Shown here piece after piece: positions 1 through 5,418 of a stretch of DNA of 5,418 bases (positions within the stretch are counted from its first letter, which is position 1; each line of letters opens with the position of its first letter). The notes under the pieces are model-generated. The model saw only the letters and a program-made list of their open reading frames with translations. It was not told the DNA's origin and did no database searches. The stretch covers positions 1-5,418 of the forward strand of contig CADCOZ010000004.1 in NCBI GenBank assembly GCA_902803125.1, in the 5' to 3' direction. The translations under genes were made by a program, and so were the position numbers. The stretch is from an uncultured Ruminococcus sp. Lineage in GTDB: Bacteria; Bacillota; Clostridia; Oscillospirales; Acutalibacteraceae.

Positions 1-140
1 GAACCGAAAATCAATTTCATCCCGTCAGCCACTTGGGGAACTCAGCTCTGCTGACAGGGGGAGTCCGCCGGCCTTTATCATCGAACTCACGTTGGTTAAC
101 ATCTTACCGCAGAGAAAAAACTAATGCACCATCAACACAA
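1..140. other. intergenic stretch with no supported gene
   Basis: I see no gene here. A 25-codon minus-strand frame (102-25, starting MLTNVSSMIKAGG) has no ribosome site. An inverted repeat GTCAGC (24-29) / GCTGAC (50-55) has a 20-base loop. The minus strand carries a T6 run at 120-115, not directly behind a hairpin. The stretch may continue the dispersed repeat at 141-295, or belong to the 3' flank of a gene outside the window. Confidence 0.4.
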
Positions 141-150
141 AAGTTTCGCT

Positions 151-170
151 CAAGCCTTTTCAAAGGCTTG
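151..170. repeat. perfect 9-bp hairpin, possible weak terminator
   Basis: CAAGCCTTT (151-159) and AAAGGCTTG (162-170) pair perfectly across a 2-base centre. On the minus strand it is followed by AGCGAAACTTTT, so the T-run is short and displaced by 8 nt. It may end or stabilise the transglutaminase transcript but is not a canonical intrinsic terminator. Confidence 0.45.
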
Positions 171-176
171 TGGGGT

Positions 177-195
177 CCAGGGGCAAAGTCCCTGG
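177..195. repeat. hairpin with AAA loop, repeat submodule
   Basis: CCAGGGG (177-183) pairs with TCCCTGG (189-195), including one G-T pair, closed by C-G around an AAA loop. A similar minus-strand module with the same GGGCAAAG core lies at 5377-5398. Confidence 0.55.
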
Positions 196-295
196 TGGGA
201 GGTTTGGAGGGAGCGCGGGTGTCCAGTGGACACCTTGGCCGCAAGGCCAAAGCGCCCGGACCGAGCCGACAGGCGAGACTCAAAGCCCTCCAACA

Positions 296-1669
296 TCACT
301 CGCCGGAGTCCTCTGCCGCCGGTTTCAGGCGGATGCGAACGGTGCGGTCCGCTTCATTTTTGAGGAAGGATACGGCGGAAAGGTCGATTTTGTGCTGGTC
401 GTCCAGCTGAACATTGACCTTCTCAAGAGCTACATAGAACAGATAGGGCGATTCATAGAACAGCTTGGAAACATAATCGGTAAAGGTCAGCTGATTGCCA
501 AAACGAATGGGAACATAAACCTCTTGGTTTTTGGCTCGTTCAAAAATAGCCGCCGTCAGCTGTTCTTCATCGGCTGTACTGCACTCCTGAATCAAAACGC
601 CTTCCACATAGTAGTAATTCATCGCTTTTTGGTTGCACATCGGTATATAAAAATTATAGCGAACCAACGGGTCAATGCTTTCGCTTTCTTCTGTGTCAAC
701 AACACTCTCAATATCTTCACAAATAGTATGGTTCTTGAGAATCGCGTCCTGTGTCAGATTGAAATATTCATAGCTGATGGTTCCTTCGGTATCGTTATCG
801 TCCCATGTCGGGTCAAGGTGGTACCATTTGCCGCCCAACTCTACTACGTTCCACATATGAGCCACGCCACCCGCATCGCCCCGTACCATCGAACAGGGAA
901 TACCCGCACGGGACAGCAGTATCTGCATGGATTTGGCATAGCCTTCACAAACGGCTTCCCCTTCCACAATGGCTCCATAGGCGGTAAAATACTGCCAGCC
1001 ATCGGCTGAACCGGTCACGCCGGTTTTATACACACAGTTTTTCAGCAGAATGTCATGAATCTGCTTTTCCCGCTCATATTCATTTTTGCCGTCCGGTATG
1101 GCCGACAGCACCGCATTGATTTTTTCATTGAAGCGGCGGATATACCGCTCACAGTCGGCCGCTGACAGCACCGAATAGAATTCGATAATGGTGTCCTCGT
1201 CCGAATAGGCATAGCCAAACAGGTTCTCGATCCAAAAATATTCCGGATTGTCGCTGATAAAGGCGTTGATGACCTCTCTGATATCAAACTCACTCAGCCG
1301 CCGTTCCCACACCTTGATGCGGGAGATCCGGTAATGACCGTGTTCGTCTGCTTCATCAGAGATACTGTAAATACTTTCCATCAGGTGGTTATACAGGTAC
1401 TCTTTTTTGTCATCCTTCAGAGCCTCATAGCCATGACGGTTCTGCATCGGCAAAAAACCGCCGGTGGTATTGGTTTCCACCTCAAGGGAAACGGTATTAT
1501 ATTTGGTTTCACGGTCTGTAATATTGCTGATCTTAACCGCTTCAATATCCAAATAGCTTTGTCCCTCACCCTGCGAGATATTGATGATCAGCATCACGCA
1601 GGCAATAACCAGTGTCAAAGCAAAACCAAAGAACAAAACATACAGTGTATTCGATACGATCTTTTTCAT
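296..1669 (-). CDS. membrane-anchored transglutaminase-like (cysteine protease superfamily) protein
   Basis: A 457-residue protein with a basic start (MKK) and one hydrophobic segment at about 8-31. No lipobox is clear, so this looks like an uncleaved anchor with the rest outside the membrane. The transglutaminase-like core spans about 195-295: DILLKNCVYK, then GEAVCEGYAKSMQILL with Cys241, VAHMWNVVELGGKWYHLDPTWDD with His271 and Asp286. These form a complete Cys-His-Asp triad, so activity is plausible; the family includes crosslinking enzymes, peptidases and deamidases, and the substrate cannot be read from sequence. Residues about 90-190 form an N-terminal helper region and 300-457 a C-terminal region, neither recognised. 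It lies 58 bp after the coiled-coil gene with a modest ribosome site (GGTGG, 6 nt spacing). The stop abuts a hairpin-rich repeat. No sortase or substrate gene lies nearby. The domain call is confident, the cellular role unknown. Confidence 0.88.
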   Translation of the reverse strand: MKKIVSNTLYVLFFGFALTLVIACVMLIINISQGEGQSYLDIEAVKISNITDRETKYNTVSLEVETNTTGGFLPMQNRHGYEALKDDKKEYLYNHLMESIYSISDEADEHGHYRISRIKVWERRLSEFDIREVINAFISDNPEYFWIENLFGYAYSDEDTIIEFYSVLSAADCERYIRRFNEKINAVLSAIPDGKNEYEREKQIHDILLKNCVYKTGVTGSADGWQYFTAYGAIVEGEAVCEGYAKSMQILLSRAGIPCSMVRGDAGGVAHMWNVVELGGKWYHLDPTWDDNDTEGTISYEYFNLTQDAILKNHTICEDIESVVDTEESESIDPLVRYNFYIPMCNQKAMNYYYVEGVLIQECSTADEEQLTAAIFERAKNQEVYVPIRFGNQLTFTDYVSKLFYESPYLFYVALEKVNVQLDDQHKIDLSAVSFLKNEADRTVRIRLKPAAEDSGE

Positions 1670-1727
1670 ATTGTACCACCATCACCCTTTTTTTGGGAAC
1701 CGCACAGGCTTACGCTTTTGCTATGGC

Positions 1728-2282
1728 TTATTGACCGGATGAAGCACTGCCGCTGTCACTGCTGCCGCTGTCAGGACGGTTCGGTTTGGACGGTTTCGGT
1801 GCCGGTCTTGTGGTGTCGCCGCTTTTTCTTTGATAGCTGCTCAGGCTTTGTCTGGTTTTCTTCAAGGCGGCTAAATTGGCAGACAAGTCATCGTCTGCTT
1901 TCTTCATGATCTGGTCAATATAGCGGCTGGCCGCCTGCTTCACCTGTGCCGCTTCTTCATTGGCCTTTGAAACGATTTCGGCTGCCCTCTGCTGTGCCTG
2001 ACGGGTAATTTCACTGCGTTCTACCATGGCTTTGGCTCGTTCCTCGGCCTGCTGAACCACGGTTTCGGCTTCTTTTTTGGCTTTGGCGATGATATTGTTG
2101 CGGTCAGCTACAATGCTTTTAGCCTGTCTGACCTCCTGCGGCATATTGGTGCGCATCTCTTCCACAATCTCTTGAATACGCTCGGCATTCACCACTTTTT
2201 TGCCGCCGCTGAACGGCATCTTAAAGGCACTGTCCACCAATTCCTGCAGTTCATCTATCAGCATTTCCATTTTCATTGTCAT
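1728..2282 (-). CDS. coiled-coil protein, DivIVA/ATPase-subunit-like, unknown function
   Basis: A soluble, highly charged 184-residue protein with no signal peptide or membrane segment. Residues 5-47 form a short N-terminal module (LIDELQELVDSAFKMPFSG, then an amphipathic helix VNAERIQEIVEEMRTNMP). Residues about 50-145 are rich in Ala, Glu, Lys and Gln and look like one long coiled coil (AKKEAETVVQQAEERAKAM; QRAAEIVSKANEEAAQVKQA). The last 35 or so residues are Pro/Lys/Arg then Asp-Ser-Gly rich and probably disordered. From recalled family knowledge, clostridial genomes often carry a similar protein beside coaD, annotated variously as ATPase, H+-ATPase subunit H or DivIVA-like. Those names reflect coiled-coil resemblance, and no Walker motif is present here. 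A scaffold or division-related role is inference. AAAAGGAG is 3 nt from the ATG at 2282 and 9 nt from an in-frame ATG at 2276, so the start is uncertain by two residues. Confidence 0.85.
   Translation of the reverse strand: MTMKMEMLIDELQELVDSAFKMPFSGGKKVVNAERIQEIVEEMRTNMPQEVRQAKSIVADRNNIIAKAKKEAETVVQQAEERAKAMVERSEITRQAQQRAAEIVSKANEEAAQVKQAASRYIDQIMKKADDDLSANLAALKKTRQSLSSYQRKSGDTTRPAPKPSKPNRPDSGSSDSGSASSGQ
1746..1773 (-). repeat. 15-bp tandem repeat coding a Ser-Gly-Asp tail
   Basis: The 12-base word CTGCCGCTGTCA on the plus strand occurs at 1747-1758 and 1762-1773, period 15 bp. On the coding strand it gives DSGSS-DSGSA in the disordered tail of the coiled-coil protein. The 15-bp period keeps frame, so slippage would change tail length without breaking the gene. 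Confidence 0.6.
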
Positions 2283-2285
2283 TCT

Positions 2286-2293
2286 CTCCTTTT
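2286..2293 (-). promoter_or_regulatory. ribosome binding site of the coiled-coil gene
   Basis: AAAAGGAG on the minus strand. Spacing is 3 nt to the ATG at 2282 and 9 nt to the in-frame ATG at 2276, so either could be used; the products differ by two residues. Confidence 0.65.
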
Positions 2294-2315
2294 CTGTTCT
2301 TTTCTATCCTTTTCT

Positions 2316-2822
2316 TTATTTGGCTCCCATCACTCTTTTAGGAAACTGGCGGCACCGTGCCATGATATCCTCTTTGATACAAGGCGGCACAAACGGCGCA
2401 ATATCCCCGCCAAATAATCCCACCTGTTTGACGATACTGGAACTGAGATACATATTCTCTGCACTGCTGGTCAAAAAGACGGTTTCAATGGCATCGTCCA
2501 GCTTGCGGTTGGTCAAAGCCATCTGAAACTCATATTCAAAATCCGACACCGCCCGCAGTCCTTTCACAATCGCCTGGGCTCCCTGCTGGGAGGCAAAATC
2601 TACCAGCAGTCCGTCGAACGAAGTAATTTCAACATTTCCCATTCCTTCGGTGGCTTTCTGCAAAAAATCGGTGCGTTCCTTGATTGTGAACCACGGTTTC
2701 TTTTCCATATTCACCAGCACCGCCACGATCACACGGTCAAACAGCTTGGCGGCTCGCTTGATAATATCCAAATGTCCCACCGTGACCGGGTCAAAACTGC
2801 CCGGATAAATTGCCGTTGTCAT
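2316..2822 (-). CDS. coaD: phosphopantetheine adenylyltransferase (CoaD)
   Basis: CoaD transfers AMP from ATP to 4'-phosphopantetheine, giving dephospho-CoA and pyrophosphate, the penultimate step of coenzyme A synthesis in the cytoplasm. The 168-residue protein is near the usual 160. The nucleotidyltransferase signature is at the start: AIYPGSFDPVTVGHLDII, with the (H/T)xGH motif as TVGH at 14-17. Other family landmarks are the Lys41-Lys42 region (EKKPWFTIKERT), KGLRAVSDFEYEFQMA at 87-102 with Arg90, NRKL at 105-108, and SSSIVK at 127-132, the C-terminal ATP-binding motif. The slightly extended C-terminus ends RVMGAK. The start overlaps the rsmD stop as ATGA. GGAAGG lies 3 nt upstream inside rsmD, a short spacing consistent with coupled re-initiation. 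The next gene begins 33 bp downstream across a purine-rich gap. Confidence 0.97.
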   Translation of the reverse strand: MTTAIYPGSFDPVTVGHLDIIKRAAKLFDRVIVAVLVNMEKKPWFTIKERTDFLQKATEGMGNVEITSFDGLLVDFASQQGAQAIVKGLRAVSDFEYEFQMALTNRKLDDAIETVFLTSSAENMYLSSSIVKQVGLFGGDIAPFVPPCIKEDIMARCRQFPKRVMGAK

Positions 2823-3370
2823 ATACCTTCCACATCCTTATCGGAATAAACCGTAACCATAATTTTACCGTATTTGTAATGTTTTTTGGCGGCAAAACGC
2901 CCCACTGTTTCCGGCAGGGTTTCTTCTGCCGGATGTTCACATAAAATCACACCGCTTGGACTCATGACCGCCGGCAGCAACTGTAAGGCTTTCTGCAAAA
3001 GTCCCTGCTGATACGGCGGGTCAAGATAGGCCATATCAAATGTTTCCCGACAGCCTGTCAAATAGCTGATGGTATCGGTTTGGATAACCCTGGCTCGTTC
3101 TTCCAGACGGGTCAGCGTCAGGTTTTTGCGTATCACCGCCAAAGACGCACGGCTGTTATCCAAAAATACCGCATAGGCGGCCCCACGGCTCAAGGCTTCA
3201 ATCCCCATCTGTCCGCTGCCCGCAAAGGCATCTAAAAAACGTCTGCCCTCTATGGAAAACTGAATGATGCTGAATACCGCTTCCTTCACCGTATCGGTTG
3301 TTGGCCGCACGGCCTCTCCTGCGGGGGCTGTCAGCTTACGTCCCTTGCAGGAACCCGTAATGACTCTCAT
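2819..3370 (-). CDS. rsmD: 16S rRNA (guanine(966)-N2)-methyltransferase
   Basis: RsmD transfers a methyl group from S-adenosylmethionine to N2 of G966 (E. coli numbering) of 16S rRNA in the small subunit. The 183-residue protein opens with the typical family start MRVITGSCKGRKL, then RPTTDTVKEAVFSII (22-36), the Rossmann-fold SAM-binding loop LDAFAGSGQMGIEALSRG (46-63), an acidic strand end FLD (69-71) and the catalytic DPPY motif (117-120). A GTG at 3412 would add 14 residues (starting ENDRQYPL) but has no ribosome site. The ATG at 3370 has AAAGGA 10 nt upstream and gives the normal family length, so it is chosen. The 85-bp gap from uvrC contains a consensus promoter, suggesting transcription partly independent of uvrC. 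The stop codon overlaps the coaD start as ATGA, suggesting translational coupling. This is a conserved neighbour pair in many Bacillota. Confidence 0.95.
   Translation of the reverse strand: MRVITGSCKGRKLTAPAGEAVRPTTDTVKEAVFSIIQFSIEGRRFLDAFAGSGQMGIEALSRGAAYAVFLDNSRASLAVIRKNLTLTRLEERARVIQTDTISYLTGCRETFDMAYLDPPYQQGLLQKALQLLPAVMSPSGVILCEHPAEETLPETVGRFAAKKHYKYGKIMVTVYSDKDVEGI
2826..2831 (-). promoter_or_regulatory. coaD ribosome binding site inside the rsmD end
   Basis: GGAAGG lies 3 nt before the coaD ATG, within the last codons of rsmD. With the ATGA overlap it suggests coupled translation, in which ribosomes ending rsmD restart on coaD. Confidence 0.55.
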
Positions 3371-3380
3371 GGCTTCACTT

Positions 3381-3386
3381 TCCTTT
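3381..3386 (-). promoter_or_regulatory. rsmD ribosome binding site that decides the start
   Basis: AAAGGA on the minus strand, 10 nt before the ATG at 3370. The longer GTG start at 3412 has no comparable site; its upstream bases are GATGGGCGTATT. Confidence 0.7.
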
Positions 3387-3438
3387 AACGGGTATTGTCT
3401 GTCATTTTCCACAATACGCCCATCATCTCATATTATTT

Positions 3439-3466
3439 ATTATAAAATATTGCTGTCAATTGTCAA
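3439..3466 (-). promoter_or_regulatory. consensus sigma-A-type promoter for rsmD
   Basis: On the minus strand TTGACA (3466-3461) and TATAAT (3444-3439) are both perfect and separated by 16 bp. The -35 overlaps the last uvrC codons and a -35-like TTGACA is repeated 7 bp downstream (3459-3454) as ATTGACAATTGACA. The predicted transcription start is near 3432, giving a leader of about 60 nt before the rsmD ATG at 3370. It would let rsmD, coaD and the two following genes be transcribed without uvrC. It is AT-rich DNA, so a chance match is possible but unlikely. Confidence 0.75.
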
Positions 3467-5351
3467 TCGACTTTTTGCATAACATTCCATCTATTTCACC
3501 CTGATTTTCGTTATCATTTTCATTTTCAGAATGAAAAGCTCGATAAACCGCTTCAGCCGCCGGACGGTTCATTCTCGGCACCTGCATCAGTTCCTCTATA
3601 TCTGCTTCTTTCACCCGTTTCAGGGTCTTAAAATATGAAAGCAGTGCCTTGGCTCGTTCCTGGCCGATACCGTCAATATCCGTCAGTGAGGACGAAACCG
3701 TATGTTTTCGGCGGGCTGTCCGATGGTAGCTGATGGCAAAGCGATGGACTTCATCCTGTATGCTCGACACCAGTGTAAACGCCTGTCGTTTGGCGGTAAT
3801 GGCGATTTCTTTCCCTTCGTCTGTAATGGCTCTGGTGCGGTGATGGCCGTCCTTGACCATGCCATACAAAGGGATATCCAGCCCGAACTGCACCAGTACC
3901 GACCGCACCGCCGATACCTGTCCCTTGCCGCCGTCCAGCAGAATCAAATCGGGCAGACGGCCAAACCCCTCGCCGCTGTCCTTGTGTTTGAAATATTCCT
4001 CCAGCCGCCGTGTCAGTACCTCCTGCATAGAAGCATAGTCGTCCTGTCCGACAAAGCCCTTGATGGCAAAACGCCGATACGCCTGTTTATAGGGTCGTCC
4101 GTTCCGAAAAACCACCATACCGGCCACATTTTCACTGCCCATCAGGTTAGAAATATCATAGGATTCAATATATTCCGGCGGTGACGGCAGTCCCAACAGT
4201 CCCGCCAATTCATCCAAGGCCGACAGTTCATGTCCCAAATGGCCATGACTCTGTGCCAGACATTCAGCGGCATTTTGGCGGCACATTTCCAATATTTTTT
4301 GCCGCTCGCCTTTTTGCGGATAGACAAAGTGAACTTTTTTGTTCCGCAGGCCGGAAAGCCATTCCAACAGCAGTTCCTCTTCAGCCGGCGGTTCGTCCAA
4401 GGTGATATACGGCGGCGGACTGCCCCGCATGGCATAGTAGCGTTTCAGAAATTCCGACCGCAATACGCCGCCATCCTCTTTGGCACTGTCCTTCAGCAAA
4501 AAATCTTCTTTGTCATACAGCCGACCCTCAGCAAAACGCAGTACCGCAAAGGCGGCATCTTCCTGTTCTGTCATCAGGCCTATCACGTCCTGTTCCGGCA
4601 AAGTGGTGGCTACCACCTGCTGTTTCTGCGTGATTTTCTTAATGGCATTGATTCTGTCCCTGAGCTTGGCGGCCTGTTCAAAGTCAAGGTTTTCTGCCGC
4701 CGCTGTCATCTGTTCCGTCATCAGGCGAATAGAATCACTGCCGCCCTTTTTCAGAAACTCTACCGCCGCCCGCACCCGTTCATCATAATCCTCTTTGGAA
4801 ATCTTCCCGTTACACGGAGCGCAACACTGTTTAATGTAATAATTCAGACAGGGTCTGCCCTTACCGCAGTCCTTGGGAAAGACTTTTCGGCACGTTGGCA
4901 GGCCGAAAATCTTCAAAGCCCCGTCCACCGCATTTTGGGCATACCATGCACTCATATAAGGGCCAAGGTATTCGGCTCCATCATCCGCTTTTTGCATCAC
5001 AAAGCTGATTTTCCGCCATGGGTCATTCGATATCCGGATATAGCAGTAACCCTTGTCATCTTTGAGCAGAATGTTATACTTGGGACGGTGCTGTTTAATC
5101 AGACTGCATTCCAATACCAGTGCTTCAAACTCACTGCCGCACAATATATATTCAAAGTGATCCACATGATACACCATCTGCCGTACTTTTTCCGGATGGT
5201 GCTTCTGTGAACCGAAATACTGACTCACCCGATTTTTCAGAGCCTTTGCCTTTCCGATATAAATAATCTCGTCCTGACTGTTTTTCATGATATACACACC
5301 CGGACTCAGCGGCAGTTTCATCGCCTTCTCTCTGAGTTCCTGTCTGTCCAT
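3456..5351 (-). CDS. uvrC: UvrABC excinuclease subunit C
   Basis: UvrC makes both DNA incisions, 3' and 5' of a lesion, after UvrA/UvrB damage recognition in nucleotide excision repair; it is cytoplasmic. All family domains are visible in order in this 631-residue protein. The N-terminal GIY-YIG nuclease has GVY at 18-20, YIG at 31-33, and Tyr31, Arg41 and Glu81 at the catalytic positions. Four cysteines (154, 168, 176, 180) have the C-x7-C-x3-C ending of the iron-sulfur cluster reported for UvrC. A UVR motif that binds UvrB lies at about 205-240. The RNase H-like 5' nuclease has Asp399 (YDISN), Asp473 (LLDGGKGQ) and His536 (HRFAISYHR). A tandem helix-hairpin-helix follows at about 551-605, with DGIG in its first hairpin and a divergent PRMN in its second. 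The tail is Asn/Glu-rich. An ATG at 5357 is in frame but only 1 nt from the Shine-Dalgarno site; the ATG at 5351 is 7 nt away and is preferred. No terminator is seen before rsmD. Confidence 0.97.
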   Translation of the reverse strand: MDRQELREKAMKLPLSPGVYIMKNSQDEIIYIGKAKALKNRVSQYFGSQKHHPEKVRQMVYHVDHFEYILCGSEFEALVLECSLIKQHRPKYNILLKDDKGYCYIRISNDPWRKISFVMQKADDGAEYLGPYMSAWYAQNAVDGALKIFGLPTCRKVFPKDCGKGRPCLNYYIKQCCAPCNGKISKEDYDERVRAAVEFLKKGGSDSIRLMTEQMTAAAENLDFEQAAKLRDRINAIKKITQKQQVVATTLPEQDVIGLMTEQEDAAFAVLRFAEGRLYDKEDFLLKDSAKEDGGVLRSEFLKRYYAMRGSPPPYITLDEPPAEEELLLEWLSGLRNKKVHFVYPQKGERQKILEMCRQNAAECLAQSHGHLGHELSALDELAGLLGLPSPPEYIESYDISNLMGSENVAGMVVFRNGRPYKQAYRRFAIKGFVGQDDYASMQEVLTRRLEEYFKHKDSGEGFGRLPDLILLDGGKGQVSAVRSVLVQFGLDIPLYGMVKDGHHRTRAITDEGKEIAITAKRQAFTLVSSIQDEVHRFAISYHRTARRKHTVSSSLTDIDGIGQERAKALLSYFKTLKRVKEADIEELMQVPRMNRPAAEAVYRAFHSENENDNENQGEIDGMLCKKSIDN

Positions 5352-5358
5352 TCCCATA

Positions 5359-5365
5359 CCTCCCC
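5359..5365 (-). promoter_or_regulatory. uvrC ribosome binding site that decides the start
   Basis: GGGGAGG on the minus strand. It sits 1 nt before the ATG at 5357 and 7 nt before the in-frame ATG at 5351. Only the second spacing is normal, so uvrC should start at 5351. Confidence 0.8.
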
Positions 5366-5370
5366 TGTTA

Positions 5371-5418
5371 TGTTAGAGGGCTTTGCCCTTGGAACCCGTT
5401 GGGGGAAACCTTTTTCTA
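5371..5418 (-). repeat. short hairpin and repeat-like sequence in the uvrC leader
   Basis: AGGGC (5377-5381) and GCCCT (5385-5389) form a 5-bp stem with a TTT loop on the plus strand. On the minus strand the surrounding GGGTTCCAAGGGCAAAGCCCT resembles GGGGTCCAGGGGCAAAGTCCCT at 172-193 on the plus strand, so it is probably a partial or truncated copy of the same repeat type. No promoter for uvrC is recognisable in these bases; the gene may be read from further upstream. Confidence 0.4.

Larger units (their letters stand above)
141..295. repeat. GC-rich multi-hairpin intergenic repeat
   Basis: A block of nested inverted repeats with about 65 percent GC over 171-300, higher than its surroundings. 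An outer stem TTGGAGGG (204-211) pairs with CCCTCCAA (286-293). Inside are GGTGTCC/GGACACC (218-224 with 228-234, loop AGT) and TTGGCC/GGCCAA (235-240 with 245-250, GCAA tetraloop). Outside are two more hairpins at 151-170 and 177-195. The outer stem starts 2 nt after the transglutaminase stop codon. The layout resembles dispersed intergenic repeats of gut clostridia, recalled and not searched. It holds no convincing coding frame and could act at the RNA level, for example protecting or ending the operon transcript. Confidence 0.65.

Noticed and set aside
25..102. Minus-strand micro-frame of 25 codons (MLTNVSSMIKAGG...)
   Set aside because: No Shine-Dalgarno site precedes the ATG, the frame is short, and the stretch may be repeat sequence.
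146..293. CRISPR array or tRNA-like structure
   Set aside because: The inverted repeats differ from one another, there are no regularly spaced direct repeats, and no tRNA arms such as a GTTCGA loop with matching acceptor stem could be assembled.
33..410. Plus-strand frame of 125 codons across the intergenic repeat
   Set aside because: It crosses the hairpin block and runs into the antisense of the transglutaminase 3' end. No ribosome site is seen and the composition is not protein-like.
170..1009. Long plus-strand open frame of 279 codons opposite the transglutaminase gene
   Set aside because: It lies antisense to a gene with a complete catalytic triad, runs through the hairpin repeat at its start, and its product matches no family I know.
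1670..1727. Terminator or promoter between the coiled-coil and transglutaminase genes
   Set aside because: Only a weak CCC-A7-GGG pairing and no convincing -35/-10 pair are present; read-through is more likely.
4230..5210. Plus-strand open frame of 326 codons within uvrC
   Set aside because: It is antisense to conserved UvrC domains and its Phe/His/Arg-rich product looks like a reverse-strand shadow.

Overview
The window carries five genes, all on the minus strand and reading from high to low coordinates: uvrC, rsmD, coaD, a coiled-coil gene and a membrane-anchored transglutaminase-like gene. Purine-rich Shine-Dalgarno sites, a consensus sigma-A-type promoter, the rsmD-coaD pair, and a coaD-linked coiled-coil gene of the kind seen in clostridia suggest a Bacillota bacterium, probably a Clostridia relative of moderate GC. 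This placement is inference; no rRNA or other taxonomic marker is present.

Layout: bases 5352-5418 are the uvrC leader, with a strong ribosome site and a small hairpin related to a repeat at the other end of the window. uvrC (5351-3456) is complete. Its last codons hold the -35 of a consensus promoter (TTGACA, 16 bp, TATAAT) that should drive rsmD (3370-2819). rsmD overlaps coaD (2822-2316) by ATGA. After 33 bp comes the coiled-coil gene (2282-1728), and after another 58 bp the transglutaminase-like gene (1669-296). Two nucleotides past its stop begins a GC-rich block of nested hairpins (about 141-295), probably a dispersed intergenic repeat. Bases 1-140 hold no convincing gene.

Functionally this is mostly a housekeeping cluster: nucleotide excision repair (UvrC), 16S rRNA m2G966 methylation (RsmD) and coenzyme A synthesis (CoaD). 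The two downstream genes are less defined. One is a soluble coiled-coil protein with a disordered tail; the other is an extracytoplasmic thiol-enzyme-like protein with an intact Cys-His-Asp triad. Tight spacing suggests rsmD to the transglutaminase form one transcription unit, but these products do not share an evident pathway.

I see no evidence of an undescribed multi-gene system such as a defence, biosynthetic or mobile system. The points most worth a second look are the nested-hairpin repeat, a 10-base word (GAACGAGCCA) that occurs four times on the same strand and in the same codon phase, and the two poorly characterised downstream proteins.
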